NCBI RefSeq assembly: GCF_013364155.1
Contig: NZ_CP054916.1
Span: 3,220,501 to 3,284,500, forward strand
Source: Streptomyces sp. NA02950
GTDB lineage: Bacteria; Actinomycetota; Actinomycetes; Streptomycetales; Streptomycetaceae
DNA length: 64,000 nucleotides
Direction of reading: 5' to 3'
Numbering within the stretch: position 1 is the first letter of the stretch; each line of letters begins with the position of its first letter. The notes beneath the pieces are model-generated. The model did not search any database and had not been told where the DNA came from. It saw nothing but the letters and a program-made list of their open reading frames with translations. Below are positions 49,008 through 57,530 of this stretch, piece after piece. The translations under genes were made by a program, and so were the position numbers.

Positions 49008-51782
49008 GTGATACGAGATCAAGAAGAGACGGCGAAGCAGGGTGCGCAGCCTCCGGAGGAGGAGGCCCGCACCCCTGAGGCGTTGTCGCGTCCCGATCCG
49101 CGGCCCGGCACTCCCGAGAGTCATGACGGCCGCCGCCCCGACCCCGACGACCCTCGGAGCGACGGCCACGCCGACGGCGACGGTGACTGCGCCCAGCCGC
49201 ATGTCGACCGGGTCTCCGGGGACGAGCCGCTGCTGCCCGCCCGTGTCCACCGCCCCTCCGATCTCATGCGGCTGCTGCTCGGGGTGCTGGGCATGGCCAT
49301 CGTGCTGGCCATCGCGGCCTTCGCGCACGGCACCACCGCCGGCCTGGAGAAGGACATCGGCCACGGCGCCAACCAGGCGCCCCCGCTGCTGATCGACTTC
49401 GCCGGGCTGACGGCCAGCGTCGCCGTCCTCGTCCTCCCGGTGGCGTTCGCCATCGAGCGGCTGATCAAACGGGACGGACTGCGGATCGCCGACGGCGTCC
49501 TGGCGGCGGTGCTCGCCCACGGGGTGTCCCTCACCACCGACCTGTGGGTCGCGGACGGCGCCCCGGCGTCGATCCGCGAGGCGCTCACCCAGCCCGCCCC
49601 CGGCGGCACCTTCAGCGACCCCGTCCACGGCTATCTCGCCCCCGTCATCGCCTATATGACGGCCGTCGGTATGGCCCGCCGCCCGCGCTGGCGGGTGGCG
49701 ATGTGGTGCGTTCTGCTGCTCGACGCCTTCGCGGTGCTCGTGGGCGGCTACACCACCCCCTTCTCGATCATCGTGACCGTGCTGATCGGCTGGACGGTCG
49801 CCTACGGCACCCTCTACGCCGTCGGCTCCCCCAACGTCCGCCCCACCGGGCAGAACCTGCTCGCCGGGCTGCGCCGCGTCGGCTTCCACCCGGTCAGCGC
49901 GATGCGCGCCGAGGAGCCCGCCGAGGGCGACCAGGGCAACCACGGGGAGCGGGGCCGCCGCTATCTGGTCGCCCTGGAGGACGGCCCGCCCCTGGACGTC
50001 ACCGTCGTCGACCGCGAACAGCAGGCCCAGGGGTTCTTCTACAGCGTCTGGCAGCGGCTGACGCTGCGCACCATCACCCCGCCCCGCAGCCTCCAGTCGC
50101 TGCGCCAGGCGCTCGAGCAGGAGGCGCTGCTCGCGTACGCGGCCATCGCCGCCGGTGCCAACGCGCCCAAGCTGATCGCCACCTCCGAACTCGGCCCGGA
50201 CGCGGTGATGCTGGTCTACGAGCACGTCGGCGGCCGTCCGCTGCACGCCCTGCCGGACGAGGCGATCACCGACGAGCTGCTGGCCGGGGCCTGGCACCAG
50301 GTCCAGGCGCTCCAGTCGCGGCGGATCGCCCACCGGCGGCTGGACAGCGACGCCCTCCTCGTCGACCGCGACGGCAGGGTGGTCCTCACCGATCTGCGCG
50401 GCGGCGAGATCGCGGCCGGTGATCTGGTGCTGCGGATGGACATCGCCCAGCTGCTCACCACCCTCGGACTGCGGGTCGGCGCCGAGCGCTCGGTGGCCGC
50501 GGCGGTCGAGGTCATCGGACCGGACGCGGTCGCCGACAGCCTTCCGCTGCTCCAGCCCCTGGCGCTCGGCCGCGGCACCCGGGCGACCCTGCGCCAGCTC
50601 GCGCGGGAGCGGGCTCAGCGGCAGCGGGACGCGGTGCTGGAGGCGTCGCGTACGGCCAAGGAGGCCAAGGAGGCGCGGGGAGCCCACGAGGACGAGACCG
50701 CCACCAGCGACCGCAAGGCCCAGAAGGCCGAGAAGCAGGCGGAGAAGCGGGCGATCGAAGAGGCCCTGGAGGGGGCGCGCGAGGAGGATCTGCTCGCCCA
50801 GATCCGGCAGCAGGTACTGCTGGTGCGGCCGCAGGCGCCGATAGAGCCGGTCCGGCTGGAGCGCATCAAACCGCGCACCCTGGTCAGCTTCTGCGCGGGT
50901 GCCTTCGCCGCGTACTTCCTGCTCTCCCAGTTCACCCACATCAAGCTGGGCGCCGTGGTCGGCGAGGCCAACTGGATCTGGGTGGTCTTCGCGGTCGTCT
51001 TCTCCGCGCTGACCTATGTGGCCGCGGCCCTGAGCCTGCTGGGCTTCGTCCCGGAGAAGGTGCCGTTCGGACGGACGGTACTGGCGCAGGTGGCCGCCTC
51101 GTTCGTGAAGCTGGTGGCACCCGCCGCGGTCGGCGGCGTCGCCCTCAACACCCGCTTCCTCCAGCGCGCGGGGGTCCGGCCGGGGCTCGCGGTGGCCAGT
51201 GTCGGGGCCTCCCAGCTGTTCGGCCTCGCCAGCCATATCGTGCTGCTGCTGACCTTCGGCTACATCACCGGGACCGAGCGCACCCCGACCCTCTCGCCGT
51301 CCCGGACCGTGATCGCCGGGTTGCTGACGGCCGCGGTGCTGGTCCTGGTGGTGACCGCGATTCCCGTTCTGCGGAAGTTCGTTTCCACCCGGGTGCGGTC
51401 GCTGTTCGCGGGTGTCGTCCCGCGCATGCTGGACGTACTCCAGCGGCCCAAGAAGCTGCTCGCGGGCATCGGCGGGATGCTGCTGCTGACCGTCGCGAAC
51501 GTGCTGTGCCTCGACTCGTCGATCCGGGCGTTCGGCGGCGAACTGAGCTACGCGAGCATCGCGGTCGTCTTCCTCGCGGGCAACGCCCTGGGGTCGGCGG
51601 CCCCCACCCCGGGCGGTGTCGGCGCGGTCGAGGCCGCGCTGATCGCCGGTCTCACCTTCGCCGGGCTGCCGTACGAGACCGCCGCGCCCGCGGTGCTGCT
51701 CTTCCGGCTGATGGTCTTCTGGCTGCCGGTGCTGCCCGGCTGGCTGGCCTTCACCCACCTCACCCGCAAAGAGGCGCTGTAG
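49008..51782 (+). CDS. Pseudokinase fused to LPG-synthase-like flippase membrane domain
   Basis: A protein of 924 aa from GTG 49008. A disordered acidic N-terminus (1-75) is followed by several membrane helices (about 85-265), a cytoplasmic region resembling an aminoglycoside/ABC1-type kinase (about 310-520; MLVYEHVGGRPLHALP, DALLVDRDGRVVLTDLRGGE), a charged linker rich in Lys/Glu/Ala, and about eight C-terminal helices with the lysylphosphatidylglycerol-synthase membrane signature (VAPAAVGGVALNTRFL, GSAAPTPGGVGAVEAALIAG). No lysyl-transferase domain is present. It may flip a lipid or a lipid-linked sugar under control of the kinase-like part (inference). Confidence 0.82.
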   Translation: MIRDQEETAKQGAQPPEEEARTPEALSRPDPRPGTPESHDGRRPDPDDPRSDGHADGDGDCAQPHVDRVSGDEPLLPARVHRPSDLMRLLLGVLGMAIVLAIAAFAHGTTAGLEKDIGHGANQAPPLLIDFAGLTASVAVLVLPVAFAIERLIKRDGLRIADGVLAAVLAHGVSLTTDLWVADGAPASIREALTQPAPGGTFSDPVHGYLAPVIAYMTAVGMARRPRWRVAMWCVLLLDAFAVLVGGYTTPFSIIVTVLIGWTVAYGTLYAVGSPNVRPTGQNLLAGLRRVGFHPVSAMRAEEPAEGDQGNHGERGRRYLVALEDGPPLDVTVVDREQQAQGFFYSVWQRLTLRTITPPRSLQSLRQALEQEALLAYAAIAAGANAPKLIATSELGPDAVMLVYEHVGGRPLHALPDEAITDELLAGAWHQVQALQSRRIAHRRLDSDALLVDRDGRVVLTDLRGGEIAAGDLVLRMDIAQLLTTLGLRVGAERSVAAAVEVIGPDAVADSLPLLQPLALGRGTRATLRQLARERAQRQRDAVLEASRTAKEAKEARGAHEDETATSDRKAQKAEKQAEKRAIEEALEGAREEDLLAQIRQQVLLVRPQAPIEPVRLERIKPRTLVSFCAGAFAAYFLLSQFTHIKLGAVVGEANWIWVVFAVVFSALTYVAAALSLLGFVPEKVPFGRTVLAQVAASFVKLVAPAAVGGVALNTRFLQRAGVRPGLAVASVGASQLFGLASHIVLLLTFGYITGTERTPTLSPSRTVIAGLLTAAVLVLVVTAIPVLRKFVSTRVRSLFAGVVPRMLDVLQRPKKLLAGIGGMLLLTVANVLCLDSSIRAFGGELSYASIAVVFLAGNALGSAAPTPGGVGAVEAALIAGLTFAGLPYETAAPAVLLFRLMVFWLPVLPGWLAFTHLTRKEAL

Positions 51783-51820
51783 GGGCGCTGGGCCACGCCG
51801 GGGCGCCCCCCAGGGTCCGT

Positions 51821-52036
51821 CCGGCCCACACCCCCGGGAGCCGCCCGATCCACACCCCCGGGAGCCGCCCGGCCCACACCCCCAGAGACCGCCCGGCCCA
51901 CACCCCCAGAGACCGCCCGGCCCACACCCCCGGGAGCCGCCCGGCCCACACCCCCGGAGGCCGCCCGGCCCATACCCCCGGGTGCCATTCGGCGCATACC
52001 CCGCGGAGCCGTTCGGCCCGTACCACCGCCGCCCGG
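51821..52036. repeat. 24-bp tandem repeat, nine copies
   Basis: Unit CCGGCCCACACCCCCGGGAG followed by CCGC, repeated every 24 bp from 51821; copies 1 and 5 are identical, and the last two are diverged. It fills much of the 394-bp gap before the lipoprotein gene at 52177. Frames on both strands are open (octapeptide repeats), but none has start signals. Confidence 0.85.
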
Positions 52037-52176
52037 GGCCGTGCCGCGGAACGCCGCCGTACGGCCCCCACCGGCGGCCGTGGGGGCCGTCTCACCCGTA
52101 CGTCCGCGCTGTGCGCGCGGTCCCGCGCCGGGCACCCGAGGATGGCGGTACGCCGCCCACCCCCGGGAGAGCCGCC

Positions 52177-53700
52177 GTGTCCCGACCCCTGCGCACCGGT
52201 GCGCTGTCCGTCGCCGTCCTGCTGCTGGCCGCCCTCGCGGCCGGATGCGGCGGCAACGGCGGGCGGCCGGACACCTCCGCCGGACAGAAGCTGGACTGGG
52301 CGCCCTGCCCGGCTCCCTCGGACAGCCAGGACGGCGGCGCCACCAAGGCCCCGGGCAAGGAGTGGGAGTGCGCGACGCTCCACGTCCCGCTGGACTACCG
52401 GAAGCCGGACGGCGACACCATCGGCATCGCCATGATCCGCGCCAGGGCCACCGACCGCCGCCACCGGATCGGCTCGCTCATCTTCAACTTCGGCGGCCCC
52501 GGCGGCTCCGGCGTCGCCACCCTCCCGGCGCTCGCCGAGAGCTACCGCCAACTGCGCACCCGCTACGACCTGGTGAGCTTCGACCCGCGCGGGGCCGGCC
52601 GCAGCAGCGGGGTGCGCTGCCTCGACGACGAACAGCTCGACGCCTACTACGCCGCCGACGCCACCCCGGACACCCCGGCCGAGGTGAAGGGGCTGGTCCG
52701 CCGGGTCAAGCGCTACGCGGCCGGGTGCGAGAAGAACTCCGGGAAGGTGCTGCCCTACGTCGGCACCACCAACGCCGCCCGCGACATGGACCTGATGCGC
52801 CGCGTCCTCGGCGACGGCAAGCTGCACTACTTCGGCATCTCGTACGGCACCGAACTCGGCGGCGTCTATGCCCATCTCTACCCGCGCACGGTGGGCCGCG
52901 CGCTGTTCGACGGGGTCGTGGACCCGGCGCAGACGCCGGAGCAGGGGGCGCTCGGCCAGGCCAAGGGATTCCAGCTCGCGCTGAACAACTACGTGAAGGA
53001 CTGCGACAAGAGCGGTGGCATGAGCGGCGTCATGAGCTGCCCCACCGCGGCGCGGATCCGCGCCTTCCTGAAACGGCTGGACAGCCGTCCGCTGCCGGGC
53101 GGTCAGGACCGGAAGCTGACCGAGTCGCTGGCGGCGGGCGGTATCGCGCAGTCCCTGTACTCGGAGCAGTTCTGGCAGTACCTCACCCAGGGGCTCGCCG
53201 CCGCCCGGCAGGGCGACGGCAGGATCCTGCTGGCCCTGGGCGACGCCATGAACGGGCGGGACCAGGACGGCGACTACAGCACCCTCCAGGCGTCCCTGAC
53301 CGCCATCACCTGCGCCGATTTCAAACAGCGCTACACGGTCGGCGACATCGGGCGGAAACTGCCCACCTTCCGCAAGGCGTCCCCGGTCTTCGGCGACCTG
53401 ATGGCCTGGAGCCTCACCCAGTGCACCGGCTGGCCGGTGCCCGGCACCTGGACAACACCCGACGTCAGCGCGCCCGGCTCGGCCCCCATCCTGGTCGTCG
53501 GGAACACCGGCGACCCGGCCACGCCCTACTCCGGGGCGCGGAAGATGGCACAGGAACTCGGCCCCGGCGTCGGCGTCGAACTCACCTACAAGGGACAGGG
53601 CCACGGCGCGTACGACAGCGGCAGCGGCTGCGTCCGCCGGATCGCCAACGCCTATCTCCTCCAGGGCAAAGTGCCGGAAAAGGGCAAGGTCTGCACATAG
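52177..53700 (+). CDS. Secreted tripeptidyl-aminopeptidase-like lipoprotein (alpha/beta hydrolase), copy 1
   Basis: A protein of 507 aa from GTG 52177 (GGGAGA upstream). The N-terminal lipoprotein signal ends in the lipobox LAAGC. An alpha/beta-hydrolase of the Streptomyces Slp/TAP family: oxyanion region FNFGGPGGSG, nucleophile YFGISYGTELGG (G-x-S-x-G), acid in VVGNTGDPATPY, and His in YKGQGHGAYDSG. It should remove tripeptides from protein N-termini outside the cell. It forms a tandem pair with the next gene, which has the same architecture. Confidence 0.92.
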   Translation: MSRPLRTGALSVAVLLLAALAAGCGGNGGRPDTSAGQKLDWAPCPAPSDSQDGGATKAPGKEWECATLHVPLDYRKPDGDTIGIAMIRARATDRRHRIGSLIFNFGGPGGSGVATLPALAESYRQLRTRYDLVSFDPRGAGRSSGVRCLDDEQLDAYYAADATPDTPAEVKGLVRRVKRYAAGCEKNSGKVLPYVGTTNAARDMDLMRRVLGDGKLHYFGISYGTELGGVYAHLYPRTVGRALFDGVVDPAQTPEQGALGQAKGFQLALNNYVKDCDKSGGMSGVMSCPTAARIRAFLKRLDSRPLPGGQDRKLTESLAAGGIAQSLYSEQFWQYLTQGLAAARQGDGRILLALGDAMNGRDQDGDYSTLQASLTAITCADFKQRYTVGDIGRKLPTFRKASPVFGDLMAWSLTQCTGWPVPGTWTTPDVSAPGSAPILVVGNTGDPATPYSGARKMAQELGPGVGVELTYKGQGHGAYDSGSGCVRRIANAYLLQGKVPEKGKVCT

Positions 53701-53794
53701 GGAATCGACAACAACAGCCGCGGCACCAACCGTGACGGTATTGAGAAGAAGCGCCGACACTCCCGCTCGTACCACCCTTCTAGGATCACCGGTC

Positions 53795-55399
53795 ATGTCG
53801 AGTTCCCCACGCACCATACGGACCAGGGCGCTGGTCTCCGCGACCGTGGTGGTCGCTCTCACCGCCGTCGCCGGCTGCAATGACGACCGCGGAAACGACC
53901 GGGGCAAGGGGCGGTCCACCCCGTCGGCCCAGGCGCCGGCCGAGCCGTCGGACATCGCCCTGCCGGGTTCGCTCACCGGCCAGAAGCCGAATTGGGATTC
54001 CTGCCCCGCGCCGTCACCGATACAGGGCACCGGCGCCGCCCCCGGGAGCGAGTGGGAATGCGCCACCGTCAAGGTGCCACTGGACTACGGAAAGCCGGAC
54101 GGCGAAACGATAGATCTCGCCATGATCCGCGCCAAGGCCACCGACAAGGACCGGCGGATCGGCTCGCTGGTGTTCAATTTCGGCGGCCCCGGCGGCTCCG
54201 GAGTCTCCTCGCTGCCCAGCTTCGCCGACGACTACGCGAAGCTGCGCACCCGCTATGACCTGGTGAGCTTCGATCCGCGCGGGGTCGGCGAGAGCGCGGG
54301 CGTGAAGTGCCTGAGCGACAAGGAGATGGACGCGGCCGACGCCGTCGACGGAACCCCCGACGACGAGGACGAGATCAAGGCCGCGACGGCGGACTCCAGG
54401 GAATTCGCCGCCGCCTGCAAGAAGAAGTCCGGCCGGGTTCTCCCTCATGTGGACACCGTCAGCGCCGCCCGGGACATGGATCTCATGCGGCAGGTGCTCG
54501 GTGACAAGAAACTCTCGTACTTCGGCATCTCGTACGGCACCGAACTCGGCGGCGTCTACGCCCATCTCTTCCCCCAGCACGTGGGGCGCGCGGTGCTCGA
54601 CGCCGTCGTCGACCCGACCGAGGATCCCGAGCAGGGCTCCTACGGCCAGGCCAAGGGATTCCAGCTGGCCCTCGACAACTATCTGAAGGACTGCGCCAAG
54701 AAGGGTTTCGCCTGTCCGACCGGTGGCGATGCCGAGGCGGGCAATGCCAAGATCGCGGCGTTTCTGAAGAAGCTGGACAAAAAGCCCCTGTCCACCGAGA
54801 GTGGCCGCAAGCTCACCCAGGGCGGCGCGCTGGGCGGAATCGCCGCTGCCCTGTACGACCCGGAGAGCTGGAAATACCTGACGCTCGGGCTTCAGGAAGC
54901 GCTGCACCTCGGCAAGGGCAACATGCTGCTGGCGATGTCGGATTCCATGTCCGGCCGTGACGAAAAGGGTCGCTACAGCAATATCAACGCCGCCAATATG
55001 GCCATCAACTGCGTGGACGACAAACAGCGCTACACCGTCGACGAGGTGAAGGCCCAGCTGCCCCGGTTCCGCAAGGCGTCGCCGGTCTTCGGGGAATTCC
55101 TGGCCTGGGGCATGCTCGGCTGCACCGACTGGCCGGTGGACGGCACGACGGACGGCCCGGATGTGAGCGCCAAGGGCTCGGCTCCGGTCCTCGTGGTCGG
55201 CAACACCGGTGACCCGGCCACCCCGTACGCCGGGGCGCGCAAGATGGCCAGGGAACTGGGCCCGGGCGTGGGGATCGAGGTCACCTACAAGGGCCAGGGC
55301 CACGGCGCGTACAACAGTGGCAACGCCTGTATGACCAAGACCGTGAACTCCTATCTGCTGGATGGGAAGGTGCCGTCGGGCGGCACCACCTGCTCCTAG
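53795..55399 (+). CDS. Secreted tripeptidyl-aminopeptidase-like lipoprotein (alpha/beta hydrolase), copy 2
   Basis: A protein of 534 aa from ATG 53795. The signal peptide ends in a lipobox-like TAVAGC. The same catalytic elements as its neighbour are intact: FNFGGPGGSG, YFGISYGTELGG, VVGNTGDPATPY and YKGQGHGAYNSG. There is no ribosome-binding site; TAGGAT, a textbook actinobacterial -10, sits eight bases before the ATG. It thus probably has its own leaderless promoter in the 94-bp gap. It is a diverged tandem duplicate rather than a fresh copy. Confidence 0.92.
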   Translation: MSSSPRTIRTRALVSATVVVALTAVAGCNDDRGNDRGKGRSTPSAQAPAEPSDIALPGSLTGQKPNWDSCPAPSPIQGTGAAPGSEWECATVKVPLDYGKPDGETIDLAMIRAKATDKDRRIGSLVFNFGGPGGSGVSSLPSFADDYAKLRTRYDLVSFDPRGVGESAGVKCLSDKEMDAADAVDGTPDDEDEIKAATADSREFAAACKKKSGRVLPHVDTVSAARDMDLMRQVLGDKKLSYFGISYGTELGGVYAHLFPQHVGRAVLDAVVDPTEDPEQGSYGQAKGFQLALDNYLKDCAKKGFACPTGGDAEAGNAKIAAFLKKLDKKPLSTESGRKLTQGGALGGIAAALYDPESWKYLTLGLQEALHLGKGNMLLAMSDSMSGRDEKGRYSNINAANMAINCVDDKQRYTVDEVKAQLPRFRKASPVFGEFLAWGMLGCTDWPVDGTTDGPDVSAKGSAPVLVVGNTGDPATPYAGARKMARELGPGVGIEVTYKGQGHGAYNSGNACMTKTVNSYLLDGKVPSGGTTCS

Positions 55400-55417
55400 G
55401 CCCTGTCCGGACATGGC

Positions 55418-55451
55418 GCGGGGCCCGGACCGTCACCGGTCCGGGCCCCGC
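55418..55451. terminator. Bidirectional hairpin between the peptidase and moeZ
   Basis: A perfect 15-bp stem (55418-55432 with 55437-55451, core GGGGCCCGGACCG) and a TCAC loop in the convergent gap. Confidence 0.8.
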
Positions 55452-55496
55452 CGCAGCTTCCGCGCCCCCGCGGGTGCGCGTTGCGGGTGCGCGCCG

Positions 55497-56675
55497 TCAG
55501 TAGACGGGCTTCTCGGGCTCGATCTGGTTGACCCAGCCGATCACACCGCCGCCCACGTGCACGGCGTCCGCGAAGCCCGCGGACTTCAGCACGGCCAGGA
55601 CCTCCGCGGACCGGACACCCGTCTTGCAATGCAAGACGATCTTCTTGTCCTGCGGAAGCTCCTGGAGGGCGCCGCCCATCAGGAACTCGTTCTTCGGGAT
55701 CAGACGGGCGCCGGGGATCGAGACGATCTCGTACTCGTTCGGCTCCCGGACATCGATGATGTCGATGTTCTCGCCGTCGTCGATCCACTCCTTGAGCTGC
55801 TTGGGCGTGATGGTGGAGCCGGCGGCGGCCTCCTGGGCCTCCTCCGAGACAACGCCGCAGAACGCCTCGTAGTCGATCAGCTCGGTGACCGTCGCGTTCG
55901 GACCGCAGACCGCGCAGTCCGGGTCCTTGCGGACCTTCACCTGGCGGTAGGTCATCTCCAGGGCGTCGTAGATCATCAGCCGGCCGACCAGCGGGTCGCC
56001 GGTGCCGGTGAGGACCTTGATCGCCTCGGTGACCTGGATCGAGCCGATCGAGGCGCACAGCACACCCAGCACACCGCCCTCGGCGCAGGACGGGACCATG
56101 CCGGGCGGCGGGGGCTCCGGGTACAGGCAGCGGTAGCAGGGGCCGTGCTCGGACCAGAAGACCGACGCCTGGCCGTCGAAGCGGTAGATCGAACCCCATA
56201 CGTACGGCTTGTTCAGCAGCACGCACGCGTCATTGACCAGATAGCGGGTGGCGAAGTTGTCCGTGCCGTCCACGATCAGGTCGTACTGGGAGAACATCTC
56301 CATGACGTTCTCGGCCTCGAGGCGCTCCTGGTGGAGGACGACCTTCACATACGGGTTGATGCCGAGTACCGAGTCACGCGCCGACTCGGCCTTGGAGCGG
56401 CCGATGTCCGCCTGGCTGTGGATGATCTGGCGCTGGAGGTTGGACTCGTCGACCTCGTCGAACTCCACGATGCCGAGGGTGCCGACACCGGCCGCGGCGA
56501 GGTACATCAGGGCCGGCGAGCCGAGACCGCCGGCGCCCACACAGAGGACCTTGGCGTTCTTCAGCCGCTTCTGCCCGTCCATCCCGACATCGGGGATGAT
56601 CAGATGGCGCGAGTACCTGCGGACCTCGTCGACGGTGAGCTCGGCAGCCGGCTCGACCAGGGGTGGCAGCGACAC
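55497..56675 (-). CDS. moeZ: MoeZ, adenylyltransferase-sulfurtransferase (ThiF plus rhodanese)
   Basis: A protein of 392 aa. The N-terminal ThiF/MoeB domain has the ATP loop GAGGLGSP, DESNLQRQIIHS, DGTDNFATRYL and zinc cysteines (CYRCLYP, CAVCGP). The C-terminal rhodanese domain (about 288-388) has the persulfide Cys in LHCKTGVRSAEVL. MoeZ adenylates and sulfurates carrier proteins such as MoaD, CysO and ThiS, feeding molybdopterin, cysteine and thiamin synthesis. GTG 56675. A perfect SigR-type promoter lies 69 bp upstream, linking sulfur transfer to thiol stress. Orthologue of Rv3206c. Confidence 0.95.
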   Translation of the reverse strand: MSLPPLVEPAAELTVDEVRRYSRHLIIPDVGMDGQKRLKNAKVLCVGAGGLGSPALMYLAAAGVGTLGIVEFDEVDESNLQRQIIHSQADIGRSKAESARDSVLGINPYVKVVLHQERLEAENVMEMFSQYDLIVDGTDNFATRYLVNDACVLLNKPYVWGSIYRFDGQASVFWSEHGPCYRCLYPEPPPPGMVPSCAEGGVLGVLCASIGSIQVTEAIKVLTGTGDPLVGRLMIYDALEMTYRQVKVRKDPDCAVCGPNATVTELIDYEAFCGVVSEEAQEAAAGSTITPKQLKEWIDDGENIDIIDVREPNEYEIVSIPGARLIPKNEFLMGGALQELPQDKKIVLHCKTGVRSAEVLAVLKSAGFADAVHVGGGVIGWVNQIEPEKPVY

Positions 56676-56743
56676 GGGGACTCCGTAAGGGAAGGAAGCA
56701 GACGGAATGCACCCCCGCGTGAGCGGGGAGGTTTTCTTCTCGT

Positions 56744-56769
56744 AACACTGCCACGCCCCATCTCATTCC
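56744..56769 (-). promoter_or_regulatory. SigR-type promoter of moeZ
   Basis: On the minus strand, GGAAT (56765-56769), exactly 18 bases, GTT (56744-56746). It matches the SigR consensus without mismatch and lies 69 bp before the moeZ start. The GGAAT overlaps the last codons of the spherulin-like gene. Confidence 0.85.
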
Positions 56770-57530
56770 ATGACACGCGGTCCGATGCGCGAGACGATGT
56801 CGTCCCAGTAGCCGGGCAGGGCTTCCCAGGGGGCGGTGGCGGAGGCCCGCTGCCCCGGATGGTGCGTACGGTCGGTGAAATAGATCGTCCCCGCGCCCTG
56901 CCAGCGGGCGATCCGCAGCGCCTCCTCCAGATGCGGCCGGGGGACGCCGTGCACCAGATGACAGAACCGTTCGGGGGGATATCCCGCCGTCCACTCCGCG
57001 ACCTGGGACCAACGGTAGTCCGCCCACGCGCCGCGGAAGGTCACCAGCTGCTCGGCGATCTCCATATACGCCTGGTACGGGTGGGTGCCCTGGCCCAGCA
57101 CCACATGCCCCCCGCCGAGCAGCGCGCGCAGCGTGACGACCGTACGGCGGACCTCCGCCAGACCGGGGCGGTCCGCGGGGCAGCGGTCCAGCAGGAAGCC
57201 GTCGACCCGGTACCAGTCCAGGAAGTGGTCGGCGTCGGAGACCAGCTCCCCGAACGGGCGGGTGCCCCAGCGCGCGTCCAGCAGGCCCAGCACCCGCACG
57301 CCCGCGGCGCGCAGCCGGGCCACCGCGGTGAGGCAGTGCGGATCCCGGCGTGAGCCGGGGCCGCGCGCCACCGAGAGCACCGTCCAGTCCACCGGAGTCC
57401 CCGGCCGGGTGAGCTCCGCCCACTCGGCGGGCGCCACCAGCGGATGCGCATAGCCCGGCACGCCCAGGCCGAGCGCATGGTCGGCGGAGGGGATGTCGCG
57501 CAGCGGACCCGGGGAGGTCAGATGCGACAT
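56763..57530 (-). CDS. Spherulin-4/GH114-like TIM-barrel protein
   Basis: A protein of 255 aa of the spherulation-specific family 4 type, related to the (beta/alpha)8 hydrolase domain that includes GH114 and the PelA endo-galactosaminidase region. Landmarks are GVPGYAHPLVAPAEW, RVLGLLDARWGTRPFGELV, WYRVDGFLLDRCPA and GAGTIYFTDRTHH. No signal peptide is visible, so it acts inside the cell or is exported another way. It overlaps the epimerase gene by 13 bp and is the last gene of the polysaccharide-like operon. A trimming or editing role on a polymer is inferred. Confidence 0.8.
   Translation of the reverse strand: MSHLTSPGPLRDIPSADHALGLGVPGYAHPLVAPAEWAELTRPGTPVDWTVLSVARGPGSRRDPHCLTAVARLRAAGVRVLGLLDARWGTRPFGELVSDADHFLDWYRVDGFLLDRCPADRPGLAEVRRTVVTLRALLGGGHVVLGQGTHPYQAYMEIAEQLVTFRGAWADYRWSQVAEWTAGYPPERFCHLVHGVPRPHLEEALRIARWQGAGTIYFTDRTHHPGQRASATAPWEALPGYWDDIVSRIGPRVME

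Noticed and set aside
44962..49011. A 1349-codon plus-strand frame through adnA and the 30-bp repeats
   Set aside because: It runs antisense to adnA and continues through the repeat array only because the period is a multiple of three.
56701..56735. Second SigR promoter on the plus strand (GGAAT near 56705)
   Set aside because: The nearest GTT is 22 bases away and it points into the end of the divergent gene with no gene start downstream.
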